NCBI RefSeq assembly: GCF_047123305.1
Contig: NZ_CP138918.1
Location: forward strand, 124,001-188,000
Length of the DNA: 64,000 bases
Direction: 5' to 3'
Source of the DNA: Thalassobius sp047123305
Lineage (GTDB): Bacteria; Pseudomonadota; Alphaproteobacteria; Rhodobacterales; Rhodobacteraceae
Positions 46,985-55,398 of this stretch are shown one piece after another. The first letter of the stretch is position 1; the number at the start of each line of letters is the position of its first letter. Below the pieces are notes generated by a model. That model did no database searches. It saw only the letters and a program-made list of their open reading frames with translations, and had not been told where the DNA came from. Made by a program: the position numbers and the translations under genes.

Positions 46985-47851
46985 TCAGTTGGACGCGCGC
47001 GCAATGGCGCGGTCGATGGCACGGCGTAGAATGACGCCCGCCACGTGTTTCTTGAATTCGACGGGACCGCGGTTGTCGGCCACCGGTTCAATCGCATCGA
47101 TGGCCGCCGCAACCGCTGCCTTGCAGGCGGCATCGCCCAGATCAGAACCGATCAACGCTTCGCTGGCGGCTTCGCACCAGATCGGCGTGTCGGCGAGGTT
47201 GGTCATTGCGATGGAGGCTGCGGTGCAGACACCGCCTTCGGTCTGGATCATCACACCCGACGCTGCTGTGGCGTAGTCACCGATTTTGCGCTTTTGCTTT
47301 TCATAGGCCTGACCCGTGCCTGCGGCGGGGATCGGAATGATTACCTTGGTCAGGATTTCTTCATCCTCGCGGGCGGTGAAATAGGCGGCCTCGTAAAAGT
47401 CTCGCGCCGGAACTTCGCGGGTGCCGTCCGGCCCCACCAGTTCAAAACGCGCATCAAGGCACTGCATCAACCCCGGCATATCGTTGCCCGGATCGCCGTT
47501 CGCCACATTGCCGCCGATGGTGCCAACATAGCGCACCTGCGGATCGGCAATGACCAAAGCGGCTTCGCGCAGGATCGGCACTGCCTGTGCCAGCGCGTCA
47601 TCTTCGATCAGCTCGTGCTGGGTCACCATGGCCCCGATCGAGACCTCAGTGGCACCAACTGAAATGCCGCGCAGGCTGTCGATGGCCTGCAGATCGACCA
47701 GATGTTCGATATCCGCCATGCGCAGCTTCATCATCGGGATCAGGCTGTGCCCGCCCGCGATCACCCGCGCGTCATCTCCGTGTTCTTGCAAAATAGAAAG
47801 GGCCGCGGCGATGTCCGCTGGCCTGTGGTATTCAAATCCACTGGGTATCAT
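46985..47851 (-). CDS. coxM: CO dehydrogenase medium (FAD) subunit
   Basis: This 288-residue protein is exactly the usual length. The FAD-binding motifs are AGGHSLIP (about 32-39) and TIGGNVANGDPGND (about 111-124). It transfers electrons from the iron-sulfur subunit to the quinone pool. It is the first gene of coxMSL; GGAGG lies nine bases before the ATG. The only promoter space is the 143 bases between it and coxC, which contains tandem 20-21-bp repeats. Confidence 0.95.
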   Translation of the reverse strand: MIPSGFEYHRPADIAAALSILQEHGDDARVIAGGHSLIPMMKLRMADIEHLVDLQAIDSLRGISVGATEVSIGAMVTQHELIEDDALAQAVPILREAALVIADPQVRYVGTIGGNVANGDPGNDMPGLMQCLDARFELVGPDGTREVPARDFYEAAYFTAREDEEILTKVIIPIPAAGTGQAYEKQKRKIGDYATAASGVMIQTEGGVCTAASIAMTNLADTPIWCEAASEALIGSDLGDAACKAAVAAAIDAIEPVADNRGPVEFKKHVAGVILRRAIDRAIARASN

Positions 47852-47947
47852 AAGTCATATCCTCCCTGTGCCCGTCCTCACGGGCGACGTAGAGAGATGA
47901 CCTCATGACCTCTGAGTCTTTGCCAACAAACTCAAACGGTTGACGAC

Positions 47948-47989
47948 TTGCGCTGCACGAAATGCGAATTGCGCGCACGAGTTGCGAAA
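47948..47989 (-). promoter_or_regulatory. Tandem direct repeats in the coxM promoter
   Basis: Two back-to-back near-identical units of 21 and 20-21 bases (47948-47968 and 47969-47989) share TTGCGC, GCACGA and TGCGAA in order, with one inserted base. LytTR regulators bind direct repeats spaced by about two helical turns, and the gene just upstream encodes a LytTR protein. The repeats end six bases from that gene's stop and lie about 97-138 bases before the coxM start. Confidence 0.6.
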
Positions 47990-47994
47990 AGGAA

Positions 47995-49125
47995 TTACAC
48001 CCCTAACACGTCCCGCACCACGCTGAGGCGGGACCGGGAGACCGGCACTTTGGGCAGAGCGGGCACCTCATCGAAGTAGCAGGTGCCATTGTCTTTGCGC
48101 CGCTCGAAGCTCGACACAAAGACGGGGTTCACCAGATAGGAGCGGTGCACCCGCAGGAAGCCCGCAGGTTCCAGCCGGTTGGCAGCCTCGGTGATCGACC
48201 AGGGACAGAAGAGTTTTTCCTCTCCGACATAGAGCAGGGTGTAATGCCCCTCCGCCCGCAATGCGGCGATGGTTTCAGGCAGGGCAAAATGGGTCTGACC
48301 CTCGCGCTCAAACGGCACACCGGCCTTGGGCGGGGTCACGGGTTCGGGGAGAGGATCGGGGCTTGGCGAGGTTTCCACCGTGGGGGCGCTTTCAACCTTG
48401 GTGTCGGCGGAGGCCTCTTCCGGGGTAACGAAGGTGATACCGGTCAACAGGAACGCGCCGCAGATCAGGAACACCGCAACAGTAACCCCAAGCGCCAGCA
48501 CCTGATTGTCCAACAGCGGCCCAGCCGCCCCCGTCGCCTCGGCCACGGTGAAATCGGTCAGGCCAATCGCCACAAAGTGCATTGTCACCACGGCCAGCCC
48601 GAAACAGACCGTCCCCAGCAGGATATTGCGATGGGTGCGCGCATCATAGGCCACCCAGATCGCCAGGATCGACAGCAGCAGCGACGCGATGGTCGAAATC
48701 GCAATATCGGCGAAACCATAGACCGGGCGGCACAGCTGCATCCCCGCCATGCCGATATAGTGCATCGCCACAATGCCCACGCCTACAATAGATCCTGCGG
48801 CCACAATCACCGGCAGGCTGCGTTGGCGGAAATGCAGCAGTAACAGCGCCAGCCCCACCACCAGAATCGCCACAAGTGCCGAGATCAGCGTGATCAGCGC
48901 GTCATAGTAAAACAGGATCGGCAGCTGCAGCCCCAGCATGGCCACAAAGTGCATCGACCAGATGCCGCCGCCCAACACCACAGCCGCCATGGCGACCACG
49001 TTTTTGCGTTTGGCCTCTGGCAGGGTCGAGGCGCCACGGGTCAGGGTCAGGCCGGTAAAACCTGCCATCAGCGCCACGGCAAAACTTGCCGCGACCAGCC
49101 ACCAAGAGTGGGTAAATTCCAACAC
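47995..49125 (-). CDS. coxC: CoxC-like membrane sensor-regulator (MHYT plus LytTR)
   Basis: This 376-residue protein has seven hydrophobic helices at its N-terminus with three MHYT motifs (MHFVAM, MHYIGM, MHFVAI), thought to bind a metal that could sense CO, O2 or NO. A Pro/Glu-rich linker (about 240-270) and a LytTR DNA-binding domain (about 280-374: EKLFCPWSITEAANRLEPAGFLRVHRSYLVN; key RVHRSYLVN) follow. This is the architecture of CoxC/CoxH of Oligotropha, and coxC also sits just before coxM there. The GTG at 49125 has AAGGGAGG seven bases upstream; the frame is open 28 codons further. It is the likely regulator of coxMSL through the adjacent repeats. Confidence 0.85.
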   Translation of the reverse strand: MLEFTHSWWLVAASFAVALMAGFTGLTLTRGASTLPEAKRKNVVAMAAVVLGGGIWSMHFVAMLGLQLPILFYYDALITLISALVAILVVGLALLLLHFRQRSLPVIVAAGSIVGVGIVAMHYIGMAGMQLCRPVYGFADIAISTIASLLLSILAIWVAYDARTHRNILLGTVCFGLAVVTMHFVAIGLTDFTVAEATGAAGPLLDNQVLALGVTVAVFLICGAFLLTGITFVTPEEASADTKVESAPTVETSPSPDPLPEPVTPPKAGVPFEREGQTHFALPETIAALRAEGHYTLLYVGEEKLFCPWSITEAANRLEPAGFLRVHRSYLVNPVFVSSFERRKDNGTCYFDEVPALPKVPVSRSRLSVVRDVLGV

Positions 49126-49215
49126 GCCGAAGCCTCCCTTTGCGCCCTCCACAGCGCCGGGCGAACGGTAGCAAAGCCAAGGTGTTGGCGCAAACAGAGT
49201 TGTGCGCACTCAGCC

Positions 49216-49233
49216 AAAAGTTGCGAAACTTTT
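49216..49233 (-). promoter_or_regulatory. Palindrome upstream of coxC resembling the cox repeats
   Basis: AAAAGTT-GCGA-AACTTTT lies about 91 bases before the coxC start. It contains GTTGCGAAA, also present in the second coxM promoter repeat, and a GCGCAC element lies just 5' of it (49204-49209), as in the repeats. Autoregulation of coxC is a plausible reading. Confidence 0.4.
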
Positions 49234-49252
49234 GAGGCCAGAGCGGCGCCGC

Positions 49253-49444
49253 TTAATGCGGTTTCTGATCGCGTTGCAGATGTGCGGCCAGTTCTTCGGC
49301 AGCTTCCTGAATGTCTTCGGGGTTTTCAGAGGGGATCGCATAATTTCCCCCCATCCAACGGCCAAGATCTACATCCGCGCAGCGTTTTGAACAGAACGGC
49401 CGATATTTCGCATCGGTGTCTTTGGCGCAGATCGGGCAGCTCAT
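49253..49444 (-). CDS. yacG: DNA gyrase inhibitor YacG
   Basis: This 63-residue zinc protein has ligands CPIC (residues 3-6) and CSKRC (about 18-22), followed by DLGRWMGGNYAIP, which is diagnostic for YacG. It binds GyrB and limits gyrase activity. The ATG overlaps the stop of the RNase E/G-like gene (ATGA), and it is the last gene of the infA-maf-RNase-yacG block. Confidence 0.93.
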   Translation of the reverse strand: MSCPICAKDTDAKYRPFCSKRCADVDLGRWMGGNYAIPSENPEDIQEAAEELAAHLQRDQKPH

Positions 49445-50466
49445 TTCAGCTGGTCTTTCAGCGGCAGGCGATCCCGTTTGCGCTGCAGTTCGAAATGCCC
49501 CAGCGGCGTCCAACCGGCCATCACGGTTTCACTGCTGTCGGTTTTGAGCGCCGCGCGCAGCGTCTGCTCAAAGGTGCGGCGATCCCGTTTCGGCATTGGC
49601 GCCAGATCCAAGGTGATCTGGCCACCCAGACCCCGCAGACGCAGCTGACGCGGCAAATCACGGGCGGCGGCCAGGTTGGCCTTCAGCCCTGCTGCAGGCG
49701 AGGTATCGCCGCCGGTGTTCACATCCACCGCCACCAGCGCGCGGGTCGGTTCTACAAACATGAAGGCTCCACCGCCCAGGTTCACCCGTGCGTCTTGCGC
49801 CTCTTCCAGCTGATCCAGCACACCATGGTGTTCAAACCCACCGGCCTCGGTCACGATATCAGCAGGCTCAACCCATTCCCGCCAGGCCTGCCCATGCGGA
49901 CCGTCACCTTCGCTCAGGACCTCGGCGTCACCATCGTGATCCGCCATAACCGCCTGCGCCAGATCAAACATCGCCATGATGTCTTCGGCAATTTCGCCGG
50001 CTTCCGCATCTTCACAAGAAGACCGCAGGATCAGCCCCATCTCTGGCGCGTCGCCCATCACCTCATGGGCGATGCCCAGCAGCACGTCGCGCAGATCATC
50101 ATCGCGGATTTTACGGCTGATGTTCAGCCCCGGCGCGTCGGGGGTGACAATGGCGTAGCGGCTTTTGAACAGAACTTTCGGCGTCACCGGCAGCGCCTTG
50201 CCGTCTTCGGCATAGCCAGTCACCTGCACCAGCAAACGGTCGCCCGGAGCGATGCCTTTGATCTGCCGCAAAAAGGCGGTGCCGTCCGGCGTGGTCAGGA
50301 ACAGGCCGCCCTGCCCTTTCATCGGTCGATCTGCCACCGCGCGGTAGATGGTGCCCACCCGCGGCTGGTCACTGTCAATCAGGATATCGTGCAACTTGCC
50401 ATCAACCATAAGCGCCGCTGCTTCGCGGCCACCCAGATGGTCGAGGATAATTTGATTGCCCTTCAT
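49441..50466 (-). CDS. Ribonuclease E/G family protein (short form)
   Basis: This 341-residue protein lacks the large scaffold of RNase E and is shorter than typical RNase G. The catalytic-domain signature FVEPTRALVAVDVNTGGD contains the magnesium-binding Asp, and GGQITLDLAP follows. The N-terminal S1-like part (about 30-90) is recognisable by GTIYRAVADRPMKGQGGLFL. This short form in the maf-RNase-yacG block is usual for Rhodobacterales; its exact RNA targets are unknown. It overlaps maf by four bases. Confidence 0.85.
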   Translation of the reverse strand: MKGNQIILDHLGGREAAALMVDGKLHDILIDSDQPRVGTIYRAVADRPMKGQGGLFLTTPDGTAFLRQIKGIAPGDRLLVQVTGYAEDGKALPVTPKVLFKSRYAIVTPDAPGLNISRKIRDDDLRDVLLGIAHEVMGDAPEMGLILRSSCEDAEAGEIAEDIMAMFDLAQAVMADHDGDAEVLSEGDGPHGQAWREWVEPADIVTEAGGFEHHGVLDQLEEAQDARVNLGGGAFMFVEPTRALVAVDVNTGGDTSPAAGLKANLAAARDLPRQLRLRGLGGQITLDLAPMPKRDRRTFEQTLRAALKTDSSETVMAGWTPLGHFELQRKRDRLPLKDQLK

Positions 50467-51038
50467 GCGTCCCTCCACATCGGGTAGCCCGCCGCTTGCA
50501 ACAGCCCTGCGGTCTCTGCCAATGGCAGACCAACAACCGCCGTGAACGAGCCCGAGATCCAAGGGATCAAAGCCCCCGCCGGTCCCTGGATACCATAGCC
50601 GCCCGCCTTGCCCTGCCAATCATTGGTCGCAAGATAGGCGTTCAATTCTTCATCGGACAGACGTTTCATTTTGACCTCGGTCACAACGTCCTGCTCCCAC
50701 AAGCGATCGCCGCGGCGCACTGCAACGGCGGTGATCACCCGATGACGCCGCCCGGACATGGCCAACAGAAACTCCGCCGCCTCCCCCACATTTTCAGGCT
50801 TGCCCAAAACACGCCGCCCCAGCGCCACGGTGGTGTCCGCACAGAGTACAACGTCCTCAGCATCCGCCGTAACCGCCTGCACCTTTTCACGGGCCATACG
50901 CGCGCAGTAGGGGCGCGGCAGTTCATTTTTGCGGGGGGTTTCGTCAATATCGGGCGGGCGGATATCATCCGCCACAACCCCGATTTGGCCCAACAGCTCT
51001 TTGCGCCGTGGGCTGCCTGACCCGAGGATCAGGCGCAC
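50463..51038 (-). CDS. maf: Maf-like nucleotide pyrophosphatase
   Basis: This 191-residue protein starts with the Maf signature LGSGSPRRKELL and has the catalytic Asp region VLCADTTVALGRRVLGKP and the C-terminal YGIQGPAGALIPWISGSFTAVVGLPL. Maf proteins hydrolyse non-canonical or modified nucleoside triphosphates. The start directly follows the infA stop. Confidence 0.93.
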   Translation of the reverse strand: MRLILGSGSPRRKELLGQIGVVADDIRPPDIDETPRKNELPRPYCARMAREKVQAVTADAEDVVLCADTTVALGRRVLGKPENVGEAAEFLLAMSGRRHRVITAVAVRRGDRLWEQDVVTEVKMKRLSDEELNAYLATNDWQGKAGGYGIQGPAGALIPWISGSFTAVVGLPLAETAGLLQAAGYPMWRDA

Positions 51039-51257
51039 TTATTTGAAGCGGTAGTTGATCCGACCCTTGGTCAGATCGTAGGGGGTCATTTCAACCTGAA
51101 CCCGGTCGCCGGCCAGAACACGGATGCGGTTTTTGCGCATCTTGCCTGCCGTATGTGCGATGATCTCATGGCCGTTTTCCAGCTCGACCCGAAACGTCGC
51201 ATTCGGCAGGAGTTCCTTCACGACACCGGGGAATTCGAGCATTTCTTCCTTGGCCAT
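51039..51257 (-). CDS. infA: Translation initiation factor IF-1
   Basis: This 72-residue protein is a single S1-like OB fold, with the typical MAKEEMLEFPGVVKELLPN start, GKMRKNRIRVLAGDRV and the YDLTKGRINYRFK end. It binds the ribosomal A site during initiation. GGAGAG precedes the start. It is the first gene of infA-maf-RNase E/G-yacG. Confidence 0.97.
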   Translation of the reverse strand: MAKEEMLEFPGVVKELLPNATFRVELENGHEIIAHTAGKMRKNRIRVLAGDRVQVEMTPYDLTKGRINYRFK

Positions 51258-51340
51258 GGTCTCTCCTTGGTTACACCTCCCGCAGATTGCGGGACGCGCG
51301 TTAGATGGTCCTATTTTACCAGATTTTCAAGGGGAAATCT

Positions 51341-52231
51341 CTATTTCACCCAAATGTGCTCTGGTTTTCCGTCGCGGCCTGCCTGTTCGGTCCAATGTGT
51401 CGCGTTCAGAACCTTGCCATCGGCCCGTGTCCGGCGGATCAGATCCAGGTCAATGTCGGCATAGGTCCAACCCGGCTGATCCATTGTGCCGGTGGCAATA
51501 ATCCCGTCCGGCGGGAAGCCATTGTCGGGCGGACCAAAGACCGCACCCATGCCGGTGTTGACCTCCACCCCGTAAATCTCTGGCCTCTCGCCCACGACCG
51601 AAGCCATAACCGATACACATTGCCCTTCCAGTGCCCGCGCCATCGCGCCCAGCCGCACCCGCCAGTAGCCCTCCAGCGCCCCCGTACAAGAGGGCGCCAG
51701 AATCACCTCGGCCCCCGCCGCAACCAGGGCCCGGCCGATCAGGGGAAACTGGCTGTCATAACAGGTGAGGATGCCGAACTTGGTCTTCCCGGTCTCAAAC
51801 AGTTTCAACGGGCCGCCGCCGCAAATCTCCAGATCGTCCCGTTCGAAACGGGTCATGATCTGCTTGTCCTGAAACGCAACCGTTCCGTCAGGGCCAAACA
51901 CCGGCGCGCGATTAACCACTTTATCACTCAGATCCACAGGGGCAGAGCCGCCGATGATCATGACGCTGAAATCCTGCGCCAGCGCGGCCAGCACCGCGTT
52001 GGAACGATCAACCAGATCCGACACCGCCTGTGAGGACTGCAACCGGTCCCCTGCCACCGCAGGTCCGGCAAAAGACGCCAGTTCCATGGCGCCATATTCC
52101 GGAAACAAAAGAAGCTCCGCCCCCTGCCCCGCCGCCTCGGCCACCCAGCCGCACATCTTGGCCTCATATTCGGACCAGTCTTCAAACCAACTGAGCGGAT
52201 AGGCCGCCGTGGCCACTTTCAAAGAGGACAT
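51341..52231 (-). CDS. Carbon-nitrogen hydrolase (nitrilase superfamily)
   Basis: This 296-residue protein shows the Glu-Lys-Cys triad: LLFPEYG (Glu), the Lys in DKQIMTRFE and the nucleophile in ILTCYDSQFP. Such enzymes cleave amides, nitriles or carbamoyl groups in the cytosol; the substrate is unknown. The ATG at 52231 follows GGAGCAAGATGAA. It lies between the phosphatase gene and infA, a spot usually without a gene in the conserved murA-infA block, so it may be a later insertion. Confidence 0.85.
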   Translation of the reverse strand: MSSLKVATAAYPLSWFEDWSEYEAKMCGWVAEAAGQGAELLLFPEYGAMELASFAGPAVAGDRLQSSQAVSDLVDRSNAVLAALAQDFSVMIIGGSAPVDLSDKVVNRAPVFGPDGTVAFQDKQIMTRFERDDLEICGGGPLKLFETGKTKFGILTCYDSQFPLIGRALVAAGAEVILAPSCTGALEGYWRVRLGAMARALEGQCVSVMASVVGERPEIYGVEVNTGMGAVFGPPDNGFPPDGIIATGTMDQPGWTYADIDLDLIRRTRADGKVLNATHWTEQAGRDGKPEHIWVK

Positions 52232-52348
52232 TTCATCTTGCTCCAAATACTCTCGCCGGAGGCGTCCAGCAGTTGTCTCACGCTCTGATGGAATGATGCC
52301 CCCCGGAGGGCACAACAGGCAATCGCGCGACAGATCCGAACGTGCCGG

Positions 52349-52819
52349 TCACACCCCGTCGCGGGGTGGTCCCCAGCGGGCGATCAGCCGGTTTACGATC
52401 TGGTCACGGCTGTGGCGGTAGGCGTCCAGCTTCTGGTTGCGGTTTTCCCCCAGGCCTGCCGGATCGTCGATCGGCCAATATTCCACATCCAGATGGAACA
52501 CCCGTGTCAACGCTTCGGCTTGGGCTTTGCTGGTCGGGGTCAGGGCCACAATCAAATCGAAGGAGGACAGGTGGTCACCGTATTCGTGCAGCTCTTCAAA
52601 CCCGCGGGATTGGTGGCGCGACAGTTCCACCCCCAACTCTTCACAGACCGAGATGGCAAACCCGTCGATGTCCATGTCGCCTTTGACACCCGCCGACTGC
52701 ACATAGGTGCCGGTGCCATAGAATTTCTTCATGATGCCCTCCGCCATCGGAGAGCGCACCGAGTTGTGGTCGCAGCAGAAGAGAACAGACTGGGGAAGCG
52801 TCTCAACCAATGCGCTCAC
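52349..52819 (-). CDS. Low-molecular-weight phosphotyrosine phosphatase family protein
   Basis: This protein of about 156 residues has the P-loop CX5RS near the N-terminus (FCCDHNSVRSP) and the C-terminal general-acid region YWPIDDPAG. It resembles LMW protein tyrosine phosphatases and ArsC-type reductases. Start choice is uncertain: the GTG at 52819 overlaps the UPF0262 stop (GTGA) but has GGAGG immediately before it; a TTG nine bases after GGAGG is an alternative. No arsenic-resistance genes are nearby, so phosphatase is preferred. Confidence 0.78.
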   Translation of the reverse strand: MSALVETLPQSVLFCCDHNSVRSPMAEGIMKKFYGTGTYVQSAGVKGDMDIDGFAISVCEELGVELSRHQSRGFEELHEYGDHLSSFDLIVALTPTSKAQAEALTRVFHLDVEYWPIDDPAGLGENRNQKLDAYRHSRDQIVNRLIARWGPPRDGV

Positions 52820-53295
52820 CCTCCAAAATGCAAGACGCAAATCAGGGTAAACAGGCGCCGGGCGGTGTCCAGATCAATCTCGGCCTTGCCTTCCAGCCGT
52901 TCCTGCAACACCCGCGCACCTTCGTTGTGAATACCACGGCGCGCCATGTCGATGGTTTCAATCTGGCTGGGCGGCATGTTTTTCACCGCGTCAAAGTAGC
53001 TTTCGCAGATCGCCCAGTAGTCTTTGACCACCTGCCGGAAAGGCGACAGCGACAGGTGGAACTCCGCCGCTTTTTCTGCCGCTTCGGTCTGAATATCAAA
53101 GACCAGACGTTTGTCCTTGATCGACAGGTCAACATGGTAAGGCCCCTCGGCCACCACGCGGTCCTCCCGTTTGGGCAGGGTAAAGCTGTTGTCCTCCAGT
53201 AGGTCGAACATCGCCACTTTACGCTCCTGCTCGATCTCGGGCGTGGGCGGCGGCAGATTGCGGTCATCCAGAACGATGTGGCTGATACGGGACAT
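52816..53295 (-). CDS. UPF0262 family protein
   Basis: This 159-residue protein of unknown function is conserved in alphaproteobacteria between hisD and the phosphatase, the same place as here. It begins MSRISHIVLDDRNLPPPTPE, continues with IEQERKVAMFDLLEDNSF, and has no signal peptide or membrane segment. Length and start match the family. Confidence 0.9.
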   Translation of the reverse strand: MSRISHIVLDDRNLPPPTPEIEQERKVAMFDLLEDNSFTLPKREDRVVAEGPYHVDLSIKDKRLVFDIQTEAAEKAAEFHLSLSPFRQVVKDYWAICESYFDAVKNMPPSQIETIDMARRGIHNEGARVLQERLEGKAEIDLDTARRLFTLICVLHFGG

Positions 53296-53405
53296 TGGGC
53301 ATTTCCTAACTACTGCCAGAATGGGTAGCGCACCCAATGTCCTATGAAAACCCCCTTTGCCGCAGCGCGGCACTTCTGCATGGGGCGTTGCCCCAACGCG
53401 CTGTT

Positions 53406-54707
53406 TTACTCGTTCAGCGTTTTGAGTCGTGCCGTGACCGACAAGCCATGCGCCTGCAGGCTTTCTGAGGTCGCCAGAACCTCGGCCGCGGGACCGATGG
53501 CTTGCAAGGCGGCGGGCGTCATTTTGGCCAGCGTGGTGCGTTTGACAAAATCCATCACGCTGAGACCACTGGAGAACCGCGCCGAGCGCGCCGTTGGCAG
53601 CACGTGGTTCGGGCCGCCGATATAATCGCCAATGGCTTCGGGTGTCCAACCTCCCAGGAAGATGGCACCGGCGTGGGTGATCTTTTCCGCCAGCGCGTCC
53701 GGATCTTCAACGCACAGCTCCAAATGCTCGGGCGCAACCCTGTTCGACAGCGCGGCTGCCTGATCAAGATCCGCAACCAGCAGCACAGCGCCAAAGTCCT
53801 GCCAAGACTTGCCAGCAATAGCGCGGCGTTCCAGCGTTTGCAGCTGTTTCTCTACCTCGGCCACCACAGCCTCCGCCATCGCGGGGCTGTCAGTAATCAG
53901 GATCGACTGGGCGCTTTCGTCGTGTTCAGCCTGGCTCAGCAGGTCCAGTGCGATCCATTCAGGATTGGCGTGCTGATCGGCAATGACCAAAATCTCGGAA
54001 GGGCCAGCGATCATGTCGATGCCTACCTTGCCAAACACCCGCCGTTTGGCCGCCGCCACAAAGGCGTTGCCGGGGCCGGTGATTTTGTCCACCGCCGGAA
54101 TGCTCTCGGTGCCATAGGCCAGTGCGGCCACAGCCTGCGCGCCACCAATGCGATAGATCTCATCCACGCCAGCCAGTTGCGCCGCCAGCAGAACCAGCGG
54201 GTTGGCCACACCATCCGGTGTCGGCACCACAATCGCCAACCGCTCAACCCCTGCCACCTTGGCCGGGATTGCGTTCATCAATACAGACGAAGGGTAAGAG
54301 GCCAGACCGCCCGGCACATAGAGCCCCGCCGCCGACACCGGCGTCCAACGCCAGCCCAGCTGCGCCCCTGTGTCTTCTTCCCAGAGCATATCTTCGGGCA
54401 TCTGTTTGGCGTGATAGCTGCGGATCCGTTCTGCCGCTAGTTCCAGCGCCGCACGTTCCGCGTCAGACACCTGTGCCACCAGATCGGCGACCTCGGCCTC
54501 CGAGAACCGCAGGGTCTCTGGCGTCAGCTGCAATCGGTCGAACTTTGACGTCAGTTCAATCACCGCCGCATCACCGTGGGTGCGGACATCATGAATGATA
54601 CCGGCAACCACATCGTCCACATCGGGGCTGTCTTCGCGCTTGGCGCTCAGCAAAGTGGCAAACTGGGTGTCGAAATCCGCGTCATTCGCGTTCAGAAATA
54701 CAGGCAT
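53406..54707 (-). CDS. hisD: Histidinol dehydrogenase
   Basis: This 433-residue protein is full length. It has PGGLASYPSSVLMNAIPAKVAG (family PGG-A-YPSSVLMN), the zinc and NAD region with DMIAGPSEILVIAD, then LLSQAEHDESAQS, and SAIFLG-like AIFLGGWTPEAIGDY. It oxidises histidinol to histidine in two NAD-dependent steps. GGAGG lies five bases before the ATG at 54707. Its place beside UPF0262 and DUF2948, away from other his genes, is usual for Rhodobacterales. Confidence 0.96.
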   Translation of the reverse strand: MPVFLNANDADFDTQFATLLSAKREDSPDVDDVVAGIIHDVRTHGDAAVIELTSKFDRLQLTPETLRFSEAEVADLVAQVSDAERAALELAAERIRSYHAKQMPEDMLWEEDTGAQLGWRWTPVSAAGLYVPGGLASYPSSVLMNAIPAKVAGVERLAIVVPTPDGVANPLVLLAAQLAGVDEIYRIGGAQAVAALAYGTESIPAVDKITGPGNAFVAAAKRRVFGKVGIDMIAGPSEILVIADQHANPEWIALDLLSQAEHDESAQSILITDSPAMAEAVVAEVEKQLQTLERRAIAGKSWQDFGAVLLVADLDQAAALSNRVAPEHLELCVEDPDALAEKITHAGAIFLGGWTPEAIGDYIGGPNHVLPTARSARFSSGLSVMDFVKRTTLAKMTPAALQAIGPAAEVLATSESLQAHGLSVTARLKTLNE

Positions 54708-54927
54708 GGTCCCTCCGGCTCTTGGCTGAGGACATACAAGGGCGCGCCGCAACCCTCAAGCACCGCTTCCGCTTTGTCGCCCAGACGTGACGCCGCAGCC
54801 GCAGATTGACGGCAAAGGCCGAGGGGGGGGGCGCTGCCCCCTTGGGTGAAATCAGGGATTTCCCCCAATTCCCCCGGAGTAGTTTCAGCAAGATGAAAGG
54901 GTCGCCACTGCAGGTTGCGCCAATCCT

Positions 54928-55398
54928 TTAGGCGCCGTGGTCCGGGGTATTGCCCGACGGGGCGCGGTAAGGGCGCGTGACATCGCGCAACGACAGCTCT
55001 AGTGCTTCGACCTGCACACGGATCGCGCCGTCGCCCGCCAGGGTCAGCTCCAACATGCCATCGGCGTCCGCCCCCGGCTGCCAGTCGATAGAAAGCAGCG
55101 ACAGGATCATTTCTTTGTCACTGCGATCAATGCCTTGCGAGGCCACTTTCTGCACGTTGTCGATAACCAACACCGACTGGACCCGTTCCGCGCCATGGCG
55201 GTCACGGCCGCCATCTTCCCAGCGGAACCGGTTCAGCAGCAAGGCAAAGCGCCGCTCGGACGCCTGCCAGCGCATTTCGCCCACCGGAAACACCGCATCC
55301 TGCGCCAAAGCGGAGAGGACTTTCAGATCGTCGGCATCAAAAGCGCCGAGGTTCAGCGGTTTTTCCTGACCGTCTTCGAAACGCGCGTCGTCCTGCAT
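54928..55398 (-). CDS. DUF2948 family protein
   Basis: This 156-residue cytosolic protein is found between murA and hisD in Rhodobacterales. It begins MQDDARFEDGQEKPLNLGAF and has an LNRFRWED and an IDWQPGADADGMLEL segment. Its function is unknown. Its start overlaps the murA stop by one base (TGATG). Confidence 0.88.
   Translation of the reverse strand: MQDDARFEDGQEKPLNLGAFDADDLKVLSALAQDAVFPVGEMRWQASERRFALLLNRFRWEDGGRDRHGAERVQSVLVIDNVQKVASQGIDRSDKEMILSLLSIDWQPGADADGMLELTLAGDGAIRVQVEALELSLRDVTRPYRAPSGNTPDHGA

Noticed and set aside
48949..50487. Plus-strand open frame of 512 codons
   Set aside because: Antisense to yacG and the RNase E/G-like gene and part of coxC, all well supported.
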